From NCBI GenBank assembly GCA_013368325.1, contig JAACJK010000163.1:372001-436000 (forward strand): a DNA stretch of 64,000 bases, read 5' to 3'. This document shows positions 11,229 through 22,506 of this stretch, in pieces. A program made the position numbers and the translations under genes. The first letter of the stretch is position 1; the number at the start of each line of letters is the position of its first letter. Source of the DNA: Ephemerocybe angulata (taxonomy: Eukaryota > Basidiomycota > Agaricomycetes > Agaricales > Psathyrellaceae). The notes under the pieces were generated by a model that was not told the origin of the DNA, made no database searches, and was given only the letters and a program-made list of their open reading frames with translations.

Positions 11229-14200
11229 TTAGTTAGCATCCTTCCTCTTCTTGCTTTTCTTCTTGATCTTGGACTTGTCCTTGTCGTCGCCTCTCAGGCT
11301 GGCCGCTGGACTGTCGCTCAGCAAGGGGTTGCTGCTGCCTTCACCGCGTCCTTCGTCCGTAGACACACGAGGCGAAGAATCGCGCCTAAGAAGGTCGGGG
11401 AGAATCGATGAAACCGAGCCCTGGCGCCTGGACGAGAGCGAGATTCTGCGGGCGAGACGCTGGAAGTTCTGCGAAGAGATCCTCTTACGCTTTGGCTCAG
11501 CCTCGGGGTCAGGTGTACCGGTGCTGGATGGGGGTGAGAACGCACTGGCCCCAAAGGTAACAGCAGGTGGGCTCGCGACGAGAGGTGGGGTCACTATCTC
11601 CGTTCCGGTCGATTCAGTGGGGAAGGCGATGGGGGCTGGAACGGCGACGTTTGGCTCGGCCTCGTTCTGTCCGTCCAACGCTTTGGGGATGTCCTTCGGA
11701 GAACTGCGTACATTCGGGGTGTCTTCTTCGTCGACGGGATCGGAGGAAGGGAAGGCAATCGGCTGGTTCTCAGATACTGGATTGGGCAGAACCGCAGCTT
11801 CCTTCGACTCCTCAGAGGTCTGCTGACCGTCCTTGGCTTCCTCTGCTCCAGGTGCTTGCTCCAAGCTTGCAGTAGTCGTGCCATTGACCTCCATGTCGTC
11901 GACGCCGGCCTGAGTGGCCGACCCTAATCCTTCAGTGTATTGAGAGGATCCTTCGAGCACGTTATCGACAGGGTTGGTGACCTCAGCGTCATAACCCTTT
12001 AGGGATCCTGACGGTTTGAGACTGTCTTGGGACTTCTCCTTCTTCAGACTATCTCCGGCGATGGATACAGCATCCGTAGACGAGATTTGGTCCGCCCACA
12101 TGGTAGCGAAAACACCATCGAGGGCGAGAAGTTCCTTGTGACTACCCTGTTCAATGATTTGGCCATCTTTGAGGACAAGAATGCTAAAACGTCCAATCAG
12201 TTTGCGGTCGAAAGTCCAGATACAGGGGAACTTACAGATCCGCAGTGGCGATAGTCTTACCGAAAAGGTTGATCAGCAGGGCATTCGCGAAACGGCAGTT
12301 AGGAAACTTACCGAAAGCCTGTGCGCGATCGAGAGGGAAGATCGACCTTTGACAAGGTTTTGGAGAGCCTTCTGGATATCTTTCTCAGTGGAGGTATCGA
12401 GCGCGCTAGATCGGAGAGCGGTTAGAGTTGCACGACCCAACGGTAGGAGTTACTCACCTAGTCGCCTCATCTAGCAACAGAATGGGGGGATTCTTCAACA
12501 GCGTCCGAGCGATAGCTACACGCTGCTTCTCTCCGCCGCTGAGCCTTACGCCACGTTCGCCAACCTTAGTGTCATAGCCTACAAACATAAACGACGTGAG
12601 AACACAAGAAGGCCCAACGCAAAAACTGCTTACCTTCAGGGAAAGTGAGAATGCGTTCATGCATTTGGGCGGACCGGGCGGCCTCTTCAACTTCTTCGCG
12701 TGATGCATCGAACTTGCCATACCTGGTAATGCCCTCATCAGTTACCGCCGCCTTGACATAGCGATACGAAACACCTACCCGATGTTGTATGCAATGCTGC
12801 TATTGAATAGAACCGGATCCTGGGGAACGACTCCAATTGCCTGGCGAAGGCTCTTCTGCGTCACGTCCCTTATCACACATGTGAGCAACGTCACTTCCAG
12901 AGGGCGAGGGCGAGATAAGTACCTGATGTCCTGACCGTCGATGAGGATACGACCTTCTCCTTCCTGGAGGTCATAGAAACGGTATAGAAGTCGCAAGATA
13001 GTGGATTTGCCTGATCCTGATTCTCCGACAAGGGCAACCGCAGACCCCTTCGGAACTTTAAAAGACACACGGTTAAGTGCAGTAGTGCGGCCGTCATACG
13101 AGAAGTTGACATCCTCTGCAATACGAAGGATCGCGTCAGTAGTGTTTCGCATACCTAGCTGACTTTATCGAAGGACTTACGGAACTCGATTTCGCCTTCT
13201 GTGACAATGAGGTCGGGGGCATTGTCTTTATCGTTGACCTCAGTCGGCTCATTGAGCAAAGCCAACAGCCGCTCTGTGTCGACGAGACTCTGGTTGACAG
13301 ATCGATAAATATAACCAAGCTGATTGAGAGGGCCATAGAGCTAAGGGTGACAGAAGATAGGTCAATGGACTTCAAACTTATAAGCGCGGAGTCATACCTG
13401 AGCAAGGTAGGTGATGAAGATAACGAAGGAGCTAGCCGTTGTTTCGCCCCTGGTCACTCCACGCGCAACCATCAACGAGCCGACTAGCAACCCGACAGTC
13501 TGTAAGCTCAATCAGTACGGTGCACCTGAGGAGGGTGGCCAACTTACGATGATAAAATTTTGGACAAGATTGAGGAGATTAAGGGATACTAATGTAGTGT
13601 CAACAACCAGGCAGTTAGCTGGAAACAGATATTTGACTCACAAATGACTCTGATTTCCAGTGTCTGGTACTCGCGCATGGCGTCGCGGAAGCGGGCGCCT
13701 TCATGCTCCTCCCCGCCAAAATACTTGACAGTTTCATAGTTGAGAAGGCAATCGGTGTGGATCCCGCGAGTTATCTACTGGTCGTCAGCTCGAAAGCAAG
13801 AGTATAATGACGGATGAAACTCACCACATCACGGTCGTTCATTTGCCTGCGAAGTCTCGTACGGTATTGCGTGAGAATAACACTAGCAGCAACTAAACCA
13901 AAATTCAGCTATTCGACATCGTTCTCCACATGGCGTCGACTTACCATAGGTGAACATAACAACAAAGATAACAAGTGCAAGAGACCAGTCAAACAAATAG
14001 CAGAAAGCAACAAGTGCAATGAAAATGTCAATGAATGTGGGGACGATGTTGAAAAGAATGAGCTAGTTCGTGCCATCAGCTTCAAACTTGAAGTGATTGA
14101 CTTCAATCAAGACTAACCTCGAGAGTGTGGTTAATAGCCGCGCCTCGATCCAGAACTCGCAGAATTTCACCGGTCTTGCGACGGGTGTGCCAAGCGAACG

Positions 14201-15615
14201 AGAGATTAAGAATATGATCGAATGCCAATTGAGACATGGCTAAAAGAAATGGTAAGCGCGTGTTATATGGCTGCTCAAGGCATCACAAACCTAGGTCAGA
14301 GAATTGCATCACCGGTGCCCAAAGAGCCTGCGCAAGAGAGTTAGATCCATACCGCCGCACAAGCGTAAAGAGAGCCTACATCACGGATGGCGGCCAGACC
14401 GCCGCTTCCTTGCAAGAACCGGAGACCCACATAACCGAAGAGATAAGGCCAAGGAGAGCGTCCAGACGACCCTTCAAGGATTTTGACCAGTTCTCCCAAA
14501 GTAAGAGGCAAAGCAAGGTTAACCACGCGTCCAACGAGCAGAATGAAGATGCAGATGACCTTGATGGGCAGAAGGAGTTAGTGCCAGTTGACGGATAAGG
14601 GAGTGTAACTAACTGCGATGGACTGGAGGTATCGACTGTTGGATGGCCACAAATATGGCGTAAGGCGGCGAATCCGTTCCCATACCTCGCCCCACGTTGG
14701 CTCCAGCGAGATTTCCGGCTTGCTTTCACGCTAAAGAAAGGTTAAGTACATGCTGTATGCGAACAGTAAGAACACGTACCCCAGCGTTTGTAGAGGGGAC
14801 AGGCGTGGCAGCGCGAGTCTGCGGGACAGACTGAACGTTGTTACGCGGGCGGAAGGTGCCATACTTGCTGCCATCGCCGTTAATGGATAAGGATGATGAC
14901 TGTTGCTGGCCAGCTTCGGGTGGGAGCAGGAACGACGAGGCGGTGGGTTGTGCGATGTGGATATCATCGTCAGGGGATTGAACGGGTTGATACACGGTGC
15001 GAGGGGACAGCAATGATGCGAGCAGTGGAACCAGTAGAAGCACACGCAGTGCAGGGAACCCGAGATGAAGCAATGTCTGGAGTGGGATTGCATTCTCCGG
15101 GATGTGTGGTGCTGAGAAGGAGGTGAGCGACGCGACTAAAAATAGAGAGGCTATGACATACGGTAAACCTGCAAGTGGATATCGAGGCCGAGGAGTGAAA
15201 TTATAGCAATGTCGAGCGAAAGAGAAGTGAAAATGGCAAGCTTGAGCCTCTTCAGGGACCATACGTCGGCGCCGGACACATCCTTCCAGGCACCAATAAC
15301 AGCAATGCCGGAGAAGGAGGCGAGGCCAAGGACGGCGTTGAGCGGAATAGCGGTGTGACGAGGCCAGTCTTTGGAAATGACGGAAAATATGACGAAAACA
15401 AGGCCATCTCCGAGGTAAGTAATAGCAGCAAGTGAAAGCAGAGCAAGAATAGCAGCGCGACGGGGAACGGTGGTCGCTGCAACGACGGTGGTGATTGCAG
15501 AGTGGTCGGGGGGCTGAGCGGCCTGCTTGAGGGGAAGGAGTGAAAGTGCTGCTACGGAGACGATAGCAGGAGACAAAACACGGAGAATGAAGACGGGCAG
15601 AGAGGTCTCCGCCAT
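11229..15615 (-). CDS. HMT1/ABCB6-type ABC half-transporter
   Basis: This is an ABC-B half-transporter of the ATM/HMT1/ABCB6 group, which carry thiol-metal or phytochelatin conjugates or porphyrins across vacuolar or mitochondrial membranes. The start [20 protein letters not shown] opens an N-terminal multi-span domain characteristic of HMT1/ABCB6. A linker leads to the core transmembrane domain ([19 protein letters not shown], then [20 protein letters not shown]). The nucleotide-binding domain has Walker [10 protein letters not shown], signature [16 protein letters not shown], Walker [13 protein letters not shown] and H-loop AHRLS. A long Ser/Thr/Glu-rich cytosolic tail ends in a Lys-rich stretch. 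It has many introns, including a 20-base micro-exon (12236-12255). An alternative ATG lies at 15633. Substrate and membrane are inferred from family only. Confidence 0.88.
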
Positions 15616-16018
15616 CTCAGCTATCCTCAACATAGCTGTCGTCGTCGCCGGAACCTTGCACGTCGTCGTGTGCAGAGGAGAAGGAAGAAATCGCCACAAC
15701 CTATTTCACACCACCCCTGGAGCTTACATAACGCCCAGACACAAGCGCCATTCCCCTGGGCCAAACTCTTGTCTTCTCCTCAGCACGAATGTCACAATTT
15801 GTCCATCGCTATCATCTACAATTTGTTCTAGCTTCGATCGACTAGCCGCGATAAGCCCAAATGTGCGCGAAAGACACCACCATGGTGGCTTTTGCGACCC
15901 CCTAAGTCACATAACACGAGGCTGGTATCACCTTCAGGCCAAAGTTCAGCCGAACAAATCAAAAGATGGAATTGAACATTTGGCACACCTGATTATCGGT
16001 TCTGGACCGCATACGTCG
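15616..16018. other. Intergenic region
   Basis: About 400 bases upstream of the ABC transporter start and downstream of the 103-residue gene. Overlapping open frames are shadows without domains. Confidence 0.35.
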
Positions 16019-16330
16019 TCACCTGGCAAGGCCTGCGAGAAGATCCTCGTATTTCCTATCGACCTCATCCAGCTTCCTCCCCAGGAGCTCGGCGTCTCCT
16101 CGATCGTGCACCTTCAGCGCCTTGCGAGCCTCTCTGATAAACTCGGACGAATCTTCCAACGCTTTATTCTCATCACCAAGGCTATCGGGCTTTGTCAGTG
16201 TCGCCGCGTTCCCTGGTAAGAGCGCTGCGAGATCCACGTCACTGGCCCGAAGCAGGGCCAAATCCCGCAGGGTGTCGGACAGAGGAAGCGCTTTCGCATC
16301 TTTTGCCTTCTTGGAAATCGTTTGCGACAT
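16019..16330 (-). CDS. Small conserved-looking coiled-coil protein, 103 residues
   Basis: Not recognised. The ATG at 16330 begins MSQTISKKAKDAKALPLSDT, and the frame ends in EVDRKYEDLLAGLAR. The composition is strongly helical and charged, with a heptad-like C-terminal half (EFIREARKALKVHDRGDAEL) and no signal peptide or membrane span. It is intronless. The longer frame to 16522 uses an upstream non-conserved extension and is not preferred. The size and pattern suggest a small subunit of a larger complex, such as a trafficking or kinetochore assembly, but I cannot assign one. Flanking genes are unrelated. Confidence 0.6.
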   Translation of the reverse strand: MSQTISKKAKDAKALPLSDTLRDLALLRASDVDLAALLPGNAATLTKPDSLGDENKALEDSSEFIREARKALKVHDRGDAELLGRKLDEVDRKYEDLLAGLAR

Positions 16331-16567
16331 ATCTCTCCGTTCACGTTGGGCGTTGTTGGATGCTGGTGGCGGGCTTGGGCAGCTTAGGCTTTGCTTTGTC
16401 CTGGCATTCCCCGGCAACTCGGATCTATGGATTACATCATTGATTCGGACCGGTAACCCAGCTGTGTACATATTGAAGAGGAAAATGATGAAGTCTAAAA
16501 AGCACAGCGCAGGCAGCTGCAACGAAGATCCAGGAGGAACCGGATAAAAGTACAGATCTACTTGCTG

Positions 16568-18601
16568 CTACCATGGTGGTGCAGGTGAGCTAGAACGGTG
16601 CGCTAATAGATCAAGAACGTCGTCCGAGGGTTGATGGTGTGCTTCGGATACAACCCGATCCTCATCCTGGCTGCGATCCCGTCGCTCCATCGCCGGACTA
16701 GAGCACCAATCGTTGGGTACATGGGTGTTGGTATCCTCGAAAGAAAGGCCGCAGTTTGTGCTGACTGGGTGCAACACAGTCCTTTGCGACCCAGCGTTGG
16801 CAATCAGGGAAGTGAAATTAGGTTTCTTCGATAATAGCGCGGGTATCTTCTCGGCTACTCTGGGAGTGCCACGCGAACGGAACTTGGGTCGAGGAGTGTG
16901 TGTCCAGAAATCCTCAGAGGGGTTCGAAAGCTCAGCGGCGGCCTGCTTCACCGGAGTAACAAAGGTGAGCCTGCGCTTCTTCCTTTCGGTCGCTGCTCCG
17001 GCTGTGAGCGCTTGTTGTCGAACCCATGATCCTATCAGCGGTTCCCATCGCCAGTTCCCTTTGGTCCAAGGGGATTGAGGAACCAAAGGCACATCGGTTT
17101 CGCGGGGATCCGGGACGACAAGAATTGTGTCGTCGTGCGATGGTCCGTCGAACAGCTGGGACTCTGCTTCATCGACGAACTCCATAACTTGTTGACGGTA
17201 TGTCTTGAGTTCGGCCTTGTCGTGGGGTGACAAGTGATTATCGCCTTCAAGGTTTTCCACCACATACAATGTGGAACCCCACAACGACGCTTCGAGCCTA
17301 GCCAACTTGTTTCTGCCAATCTCCGAGGCGTAGAGCTGAAGCCTTCTCCGCCCGGCTTGCAAAGATCCACCGGAGAAGATGTGCTGAACAAGGCCATGGA
17401 AGGAAGACGGCTGAGGAATAAAAGATGCGAGCATAGCCTCGACTATCTGCAAATAGGTAGGGGGTGCCGTGGATCGGTTATATACCAGCCAGGTCAAGCT
17501 GATAGAGATGACACCGTCTCTCAGTGTCAGGGCTGAGGCCGTCGTGTCGGGAGATAATATGAAACGGGATGCCTGAATGAGTTCGAAAAAGGCTGCGCTT
17601 AGTGAGGGATTTTGGGGGGAGTCGACAGGTAAGGATACTGGACGTCCGATGATGAAGGTAAACCACTGCGAAAGGGCCTCCGAAAGGTCCGTCAAAGTGT
17701 CCCGTGTTCCAGTATGTGGTTTCAAGATAGATTGTCTACGAACGTTCGACTTCGTCGATAGATGGCATGCTAATTCCGTAACCACCCAGAAGAACGCCGT
17801 AGAATCAAGGTGGTACAGTCGTCGGATGAAAGTCTCCATAGCTTTAGAAGTCCAAATTTCCGAGCTTAGAGTTTTCGAGAGGACACGAAGCAACCCCACA
17901 GTGAAGGTCGAAGGAGAAAAGCCGACAGTTATCCAGCGGTCCAACCATTCTGTCAGAAACTTGGAATGTGCTTGGTGGCATATGGCGGGGGGTCCGTTCG
18001 GTTTAGGACGAAAAGCGACAAGAAGCAGCGCCTCTTGTAACTGGGCAACTTCATTGTCCAAACGATGGTCCAGTGTTTCATCCAGTAGAGTACTGATGAG
18101 AGTCAAGTGATGAGGACATGTATTGAGGATAATCCCAAGTGCATGAGAGGTTAGCAACCAGCTATGATAAGATGTAAGCAACCGGCTCCAGGTGTAGTGG
18201 GCCTTTGAAGCATACCCTCTGCATGCCATGGGGACGGCCTCGTACATTTGGTCAACGAAGTCTGCTGCTTCGGACTCGGAGTCTTCTTCCTCTTCTTCCG
18301 GAGGCTCCTCCCAACCGTACATGTTATGACCAATTACATGGGCACATAACGAGGAGAGTGTTGGAAGCCTATCCGGCTTTCCGCCTCGGGCGACAACATT
18401 ACGAAAGGCATCGCGGACAGCGTATATTCGGCGGATAAGCTCGAGACTATCTTTGTAGCCTTGTGAGAAATGGGCTTTGGAAGCATATTTGTCAGGCGGA
18501 GGATATACGGTGAGAGGAAGTTCGTGATTGGAGGAGTCTAAAAGGGCAGAAGTGCGCCGAGAGGAGGAGTAGGTCGACGGTTGGGATTGGGTAGAAACCA
18601 T
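16568..18601 (-). CDS. Large single-exon protein of unknown function (about 677 residues)
   Basis: One uninterrupted frame runs from 18700 to 16568, unusual among such intron-rich neighbours. I favour the second ATG (18601, MVSTQSQPSTYSSSRRTSAL) because the first 33 codons look like leader sequence. The body is helical and leucine-rich (KDSLELIRRIYAVRDAFRNV; ALGIILNTCPHHLTLISTLL; TFIRRLYHLDSTAFFWVVTE), consistent with an alpha-solenoid, with an acidic patch EEPPEEEEEDSESE near residue 100. The C-terminal ~150 residues are basic and disordered (TERKKRRLTFVTPVKQAAAE; FWTHTPRPKFRSRGTPR), suggestive of nuclear localisation. Several SP/TP sites could be kinase targets. I recognise no family. Confidence 0.65.
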   Translation of the reverse strand: MVSTQSQPSTYSSSRRTSALLDSSNHELPLTVYPPPDKYASKAHFSQGYKDSLELIRRIYAVRDAFRNVVARGGKPDRLPTLSSLCAHVIGHNMYGWEEPPEEEEEDSESEAADFVDQMYEAVPMACRGYASKAHYTWSRLLTSYHSWLLTSHALGIILNTCPHHLTLISTLLDETLDHRLDNEVAQLQEALLLVAFRPKPNGPPAICHQAHSKFLTEWLDRWITVGFSPSTFTVGLLRVLSKTLSSEIWTSKAMETFIRRLYHLDSTAFFWVVTELACHLSTKSNVRRQSILKPHTGTRDTLTDLSEALSQWFTFIIGRPVSLPVDSPQNPSLSAAFFELIQASRFILSPDTTASALTLRDGVISISLTWLVYNRSTAPPTYLQIVEAMLASFIPQPSSFHGLVQHIFSGGSLQAGRRRLQLYASEIGRNKLARLEASLWGSTLYVVENLEGDNHLSPHDKAELKTYRQQVMEFVDEAESQLFDGPSHDDTILVVPDPRETDVPLVPQSPWTKGNWRWEPLIGSWVRQQALTAGAATERKKRRLTFVTPVKQAAAELSNPSEDFWTHTPRPKFRSRGTPRVAEKIPALLSKKPNFTSLIANAGSQRTVLHPVSTNCGLSFEDTNTHVPNDWCSSPAMERRDRSQDEDRVVSEAHHQPSDDVLDLLAHRSSSPAPPW

Positions 18602-19045
18602 CTTTGAGAGGGCGCTACATCTTGTTCGTAGTGGTCGAAGTAGACGGTTGATAGTTGCTGTTGCCAGGCATCTAGGGTCGCCCTCCCGGGACAAGACCAT
18701 GGGTGTTCGGAGGCAACCACGAGAATGCCACCAATGTCAGGGACACGACGTGCCGGTGCCGGACCGCCATGTCATGAACATTGCCGACGATGTTGCCGGG
18801 GTTGATTAGATCGTGGTGCACGAGCAGCAGCCCCCTGAAGCCTGGCAACACAGCGACAAGACTGTGGATACATACAACCGGGGTGGCATAGCAGCGAGGA
18901 GACTCCCATGGCCAGGGAGGAGTACGTACCACTGTCTACCACAAACGTACCAGGAATGTGATCGGCTCGAGTCCAGTGATGAGCATCAATTATTTACTGC
19001 CTGATACATAAAGCTCCTGCTTTCTTTCCTCTCATCCCACCACAA
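18602..19045. other. Divergent intergenic region
   Basis: About 444 bases between the 710-codon unknown (minus) and NAD kinase (plus). The minus frame 18672-18932 and the plus frame 18813-19004 show no domain. This is probably a bidirectional promoter. Confidence 0.35.
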
Positions 19046-21902
19046 ATGCCGTCCTCCTCCCTGCGCAACGTCCTGTCCGACGATACAGAGACCTTCTCGA
19101 CCCCACCGTCGACCCCCGCAGCCTGGGGAGCCCTTAATGGTACCCACAACAAGGACCCACAGATTCTTCCGTCCCTGTCCAGAAAGAGCAGCAGACCAAC
19201 TTCCCTACATATCGAACGTTCCCAGCCGGAATACAAACTCAATATTGAGCTGGAGACTGCATCACCGCCCCCGCCCGATCAGAATGGCTCTTCATTAAAT
19301 GCTCCTCTCTCTCTGAAACCGCAACCCATGTCTCAAGAAATGGCTGCTCTCAGGAAGACCCCCACGGCCCATGCGCAATCAGTCGCCCACTCCCCCTGTT
19401 TCGTGCATTCTCATCTGGACAAGAGTGCTGGCCTCAACTGGTTGAAGCAGAAAGCCGGCCTTCCCATCGGGGACGTCGGCGTCGCAAAGTCGCTGCAGCA
19501 GCCGCAACAGGATGGTCCTGTTTCCCCAGAATCCTTTTCTTCCTCCTGGGCCTCGAGTTCAATATACAACAACAATGAAGAGGAATACTTGAGCAGCCTG
19601 ACTACCCGCCTCGCTGAAACGGCTGTCAGTGTACGCGAGATAAGCAAGCAGCTCGGTACGCACCCTCCCGTTGACTCCACTCAACACCCTCTTATGGGCT
19701 ACGACAACTAGGGCGTGCCAGAGTACAATCCAACATCCAGAATATCTTGATCGTCACGAAGGCGCGAGATAACAGGCTTATCAAGCTTACGAGGGAGCTG
19801 GCTCTCTATCTTATGCTGAAGCGCAGGCCGGGTCAGTCGAGAGGTCTGGTGGTGTAAGTCCCATCGCTCGGAGCTCCACGATGCCCGTCTCACCATTCCC
19901 ATTCCAGCTATGTTGACGCGCAGCTCCGGACATCGAGGCGATTTGACGCCGAGGGTATTCGAAAGGACCATCCAGAGCTATTCGAGCCGTTTCCCCGGCG
20001 GAGATCGAGCTCTCATTCCCAATCCTCTGCTGGATCCGATCCAGTCGATGAGGACGATGGGCAGTTGCGATATTGGACTAGCAGTATGTGCTCCCGTAGT
20101 CCCCATCTCTTTGACTTCGTAGTCACGGTCAGTCACAATGTTCAAAAACATACTTTGACATCTGAAGCTCATGATCTTGCACATATAGCTTGGAGGAGAT
20201 GGCACTGTGCTGTTCACTTCATGGCTTTTCCAGAAGGTTGTCCCTCCTGTTCTTCCCTTTGCCCTCGGATCGCTTGGTTTCCTCACCAATTTCGACTTCC
20301 TGGATCATCAGAAAGTGATGGACTCAGTCATCGACAACGGCGTCCGAGTGAATCTACGAATGCGGTTTACATGCACCGTGTACCGTGCTGTAGCCAACGA
20401 GAAAGGCAAGGGCCGGAAAGCTGTCAGGAAGGGTGAGACAGGCGAAATCATTATGAAGAACCTCGAAAACGGCGGTGGCTGGGAGGCAATTGAAGGAGGG
20501 TTTACAGTTGGTGAGGGCAAGTGTGGCGGCAAGGACAAGGAAATCATGTGCTACACTACTCGCCCTGTGGAAAGCTTCGAGGTTCTGAACGACCTGGTCG
20601 TTGATCGGGGCCCAAGCCCGTATGTGAGTTTGCTCGAACTCTTCGGTGAGTCCTCAAAGCATTATTATCATTTCGCCCAGACTATCTAACGTCCCCCTCC
20701 CCTTCATGTAGCTGACGAACACCATCTGACGACTGTACAAGCCGATGGTTTGACTATATCGACGCCAACTGGATCTACGGCCTATTCAGTACGTGATGTT
20801 TACTACTTCCAAAAGACTCGAGGCTCGACTGAAACTTGATCACAGTTATCCGCTGGAGGCTCTCTAGTCCACCCTGAGATTCCTGCGATTCTTGTCACCC
20901 CGATTTGCCCACATACCCTCTCCTTCCGACCCATACTACTGCCTGATAGTATGGAGCTACGCATTTGCGTGCCTTATAACTCCAGGAGCACTGCCTGGGC
21001 ATCATTCGACGGCCGAGGGCGAGTTGAGCTTAAGCGTACGCCATCCCTTTATTCCAGAGTACCCCGATACTGATTTACGTGTATTCACAGAGGGTGACCA
21101 TATCAGAGTCACGGCATCCAAGTATCCCTTCCCCACCGTATGCGCTGATAAACAATCGACGGACTGGTTCCATGCTATTTCTCGGACGCTGAAGTGGAAC
21201 GAACGTGAGAGGCAGAAGTCATTTGTCGTCGTGGAGGAAGAGCCATCGAAGATCAAGAACCGGAAGAGGCGAACCGGGGCTGCCACGGAACTACCTGTTC
21301 CTGGCGAAGAGGAGAATTTAGATGAGGAAGAGGAAGACGAGGTGTCGGACGAGGAGGAGGAAGAAGACGATAAATTCGACATCGACGACTCTTCTGCTAC
21401 GGAATCGGATGCGACCACAAATGGCACCAACGTTTCAGAGGAACGGGAGCATCTCAGACCCCCGTCGTTGCCACCGAAAGACGCAAAGAAAAGGCGCGCC
21501 AAATCACGGTCCAAGTCTCGACCCCGAAGCACGTCGACCGCGTCCCAGCACTCAGGGGTCGACTCCCCCGGTCGATACGCAAGTGTGGGGCCACACAATC
21601 ACAAACACGTTGACTTCAACTACCCATTGTCCGGTCACTCGTCACCGTCGTCTGATGAGGGCGTTCCCCATGCTGGCCAGCAAGGGTTCCGTGATGAGAT
21701 ACATCTGCAGAAATCGCCTGGAGGGAAGAACAGGGTCCCACGTGAGGTAGGCGTGGAGACTCCTAGGACTGCCACTGCGCCGTTCATAACGGGGCGGGGC
21801 AGAGGTCAATCGGTTTCGCGCTCGACTGAAGCCCCGCGGAGGGCATTTGCGGTGTGGGGTCAGGATGAAAGCGACAGCGCAGCGAGCGATTCAGATCGCT
21901 GA
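19046..21902 (+). CDS. NAD+ kinase (ATP-NAD kinase), UTR1/POS5 family
   Basis: The enzyme phosphorylates NAD+ to NADP+. The N-terminal ~220 residues are Ser/Pro-rich and probably regulatory. After intron removal the catalytic domain contains [15 protein letters not shown] (near 20190-20230), the GGDGT nucleotide motif of the family, then [20 protein letters not shown], the second conserved motif [20 protein letters not shown] (20755-20880) and [17 protein letters not shown]-terminal extension of about 240 residues carries an acidic block (21310-21380) and a Lys/Arg/Ser-rich block ([20 protein letters not shown]). The extension is longer than in yeast UTR1 and looks disordered. No presequence is visible, so a cytosolic form is likely. 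The longest exon covers 20892-21902 once the frame is corrected by introns. Confidence 0.9.
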
Positions 21903-22506
21903 TGAAAGAGGCAGGGGCGGGGGCCGCCGGAGGCGACGTGAATAAGTATATGACCCAACGACAACACAAGCAGAAGAAGATATAGACTGTGTACACATAT
22001 ATCTGTGATCTAGAGAAGTCAACGTTTCAACATCTATGTGATTCTTATGTTTCCTTCCTATTCTATCTGTACAGATCTCATGTAACCTCCCTTTGCATTT
22101 CATTTTCATACCGATACAGATAACGTTTAGAATACATGATTCCGCTGCGCAATAATGAGCGATGATGCATTTGCTTGCGGGCGCTAAAGGCCTTTCTCAG
22201 TCGCCTCAGTCCCAGTGAGATTTGCGCCGCCACCCCGAAATTCCTTCTTCTTTATAAAGTCAAGGCACACCTGATACCCATCATGCAAAATATAATATCG
22301 ACGTGTGCAGATCCCTAAGCCAGTGTCACTCTCTCTACAACGGGAATCTGATGCTGAAGACAGTAGACTCGTTGAAAATACCTTTCATCTCATATATCGG
22401 TCTCCTCTTATAACATCATGATTCTGCACGCAACTCTGCTTTGGGCCTGCTTCTACCTTTAAAAGACATAGTATTGGCACCCACATCATCCCATACCCCC
22501 CGAGTT
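21903..22506. other. Convergent intergenic region
   Basis: About 600 bases, A+T-richer than its flanks, between the stops of NAD kinase (plus) and the queuosine-salvage-like gene (minus). It probably holds both 3'UTRs. No other signal is seen. Confidence 0.4.

Noticed and set aside
18672..18932. 86-codon minus-strand frame upstream of the 710-codon gene
   Set aside because: No domain, overlaps a probable promoter, and no in-phase splice to the downstream gene.
21002..21598. 198-codon minus-strand frame with long serine runs
   Set aside because: The Ser runs are the antisense of the acidic GAG/GAA tract in the NAD kinase tail.
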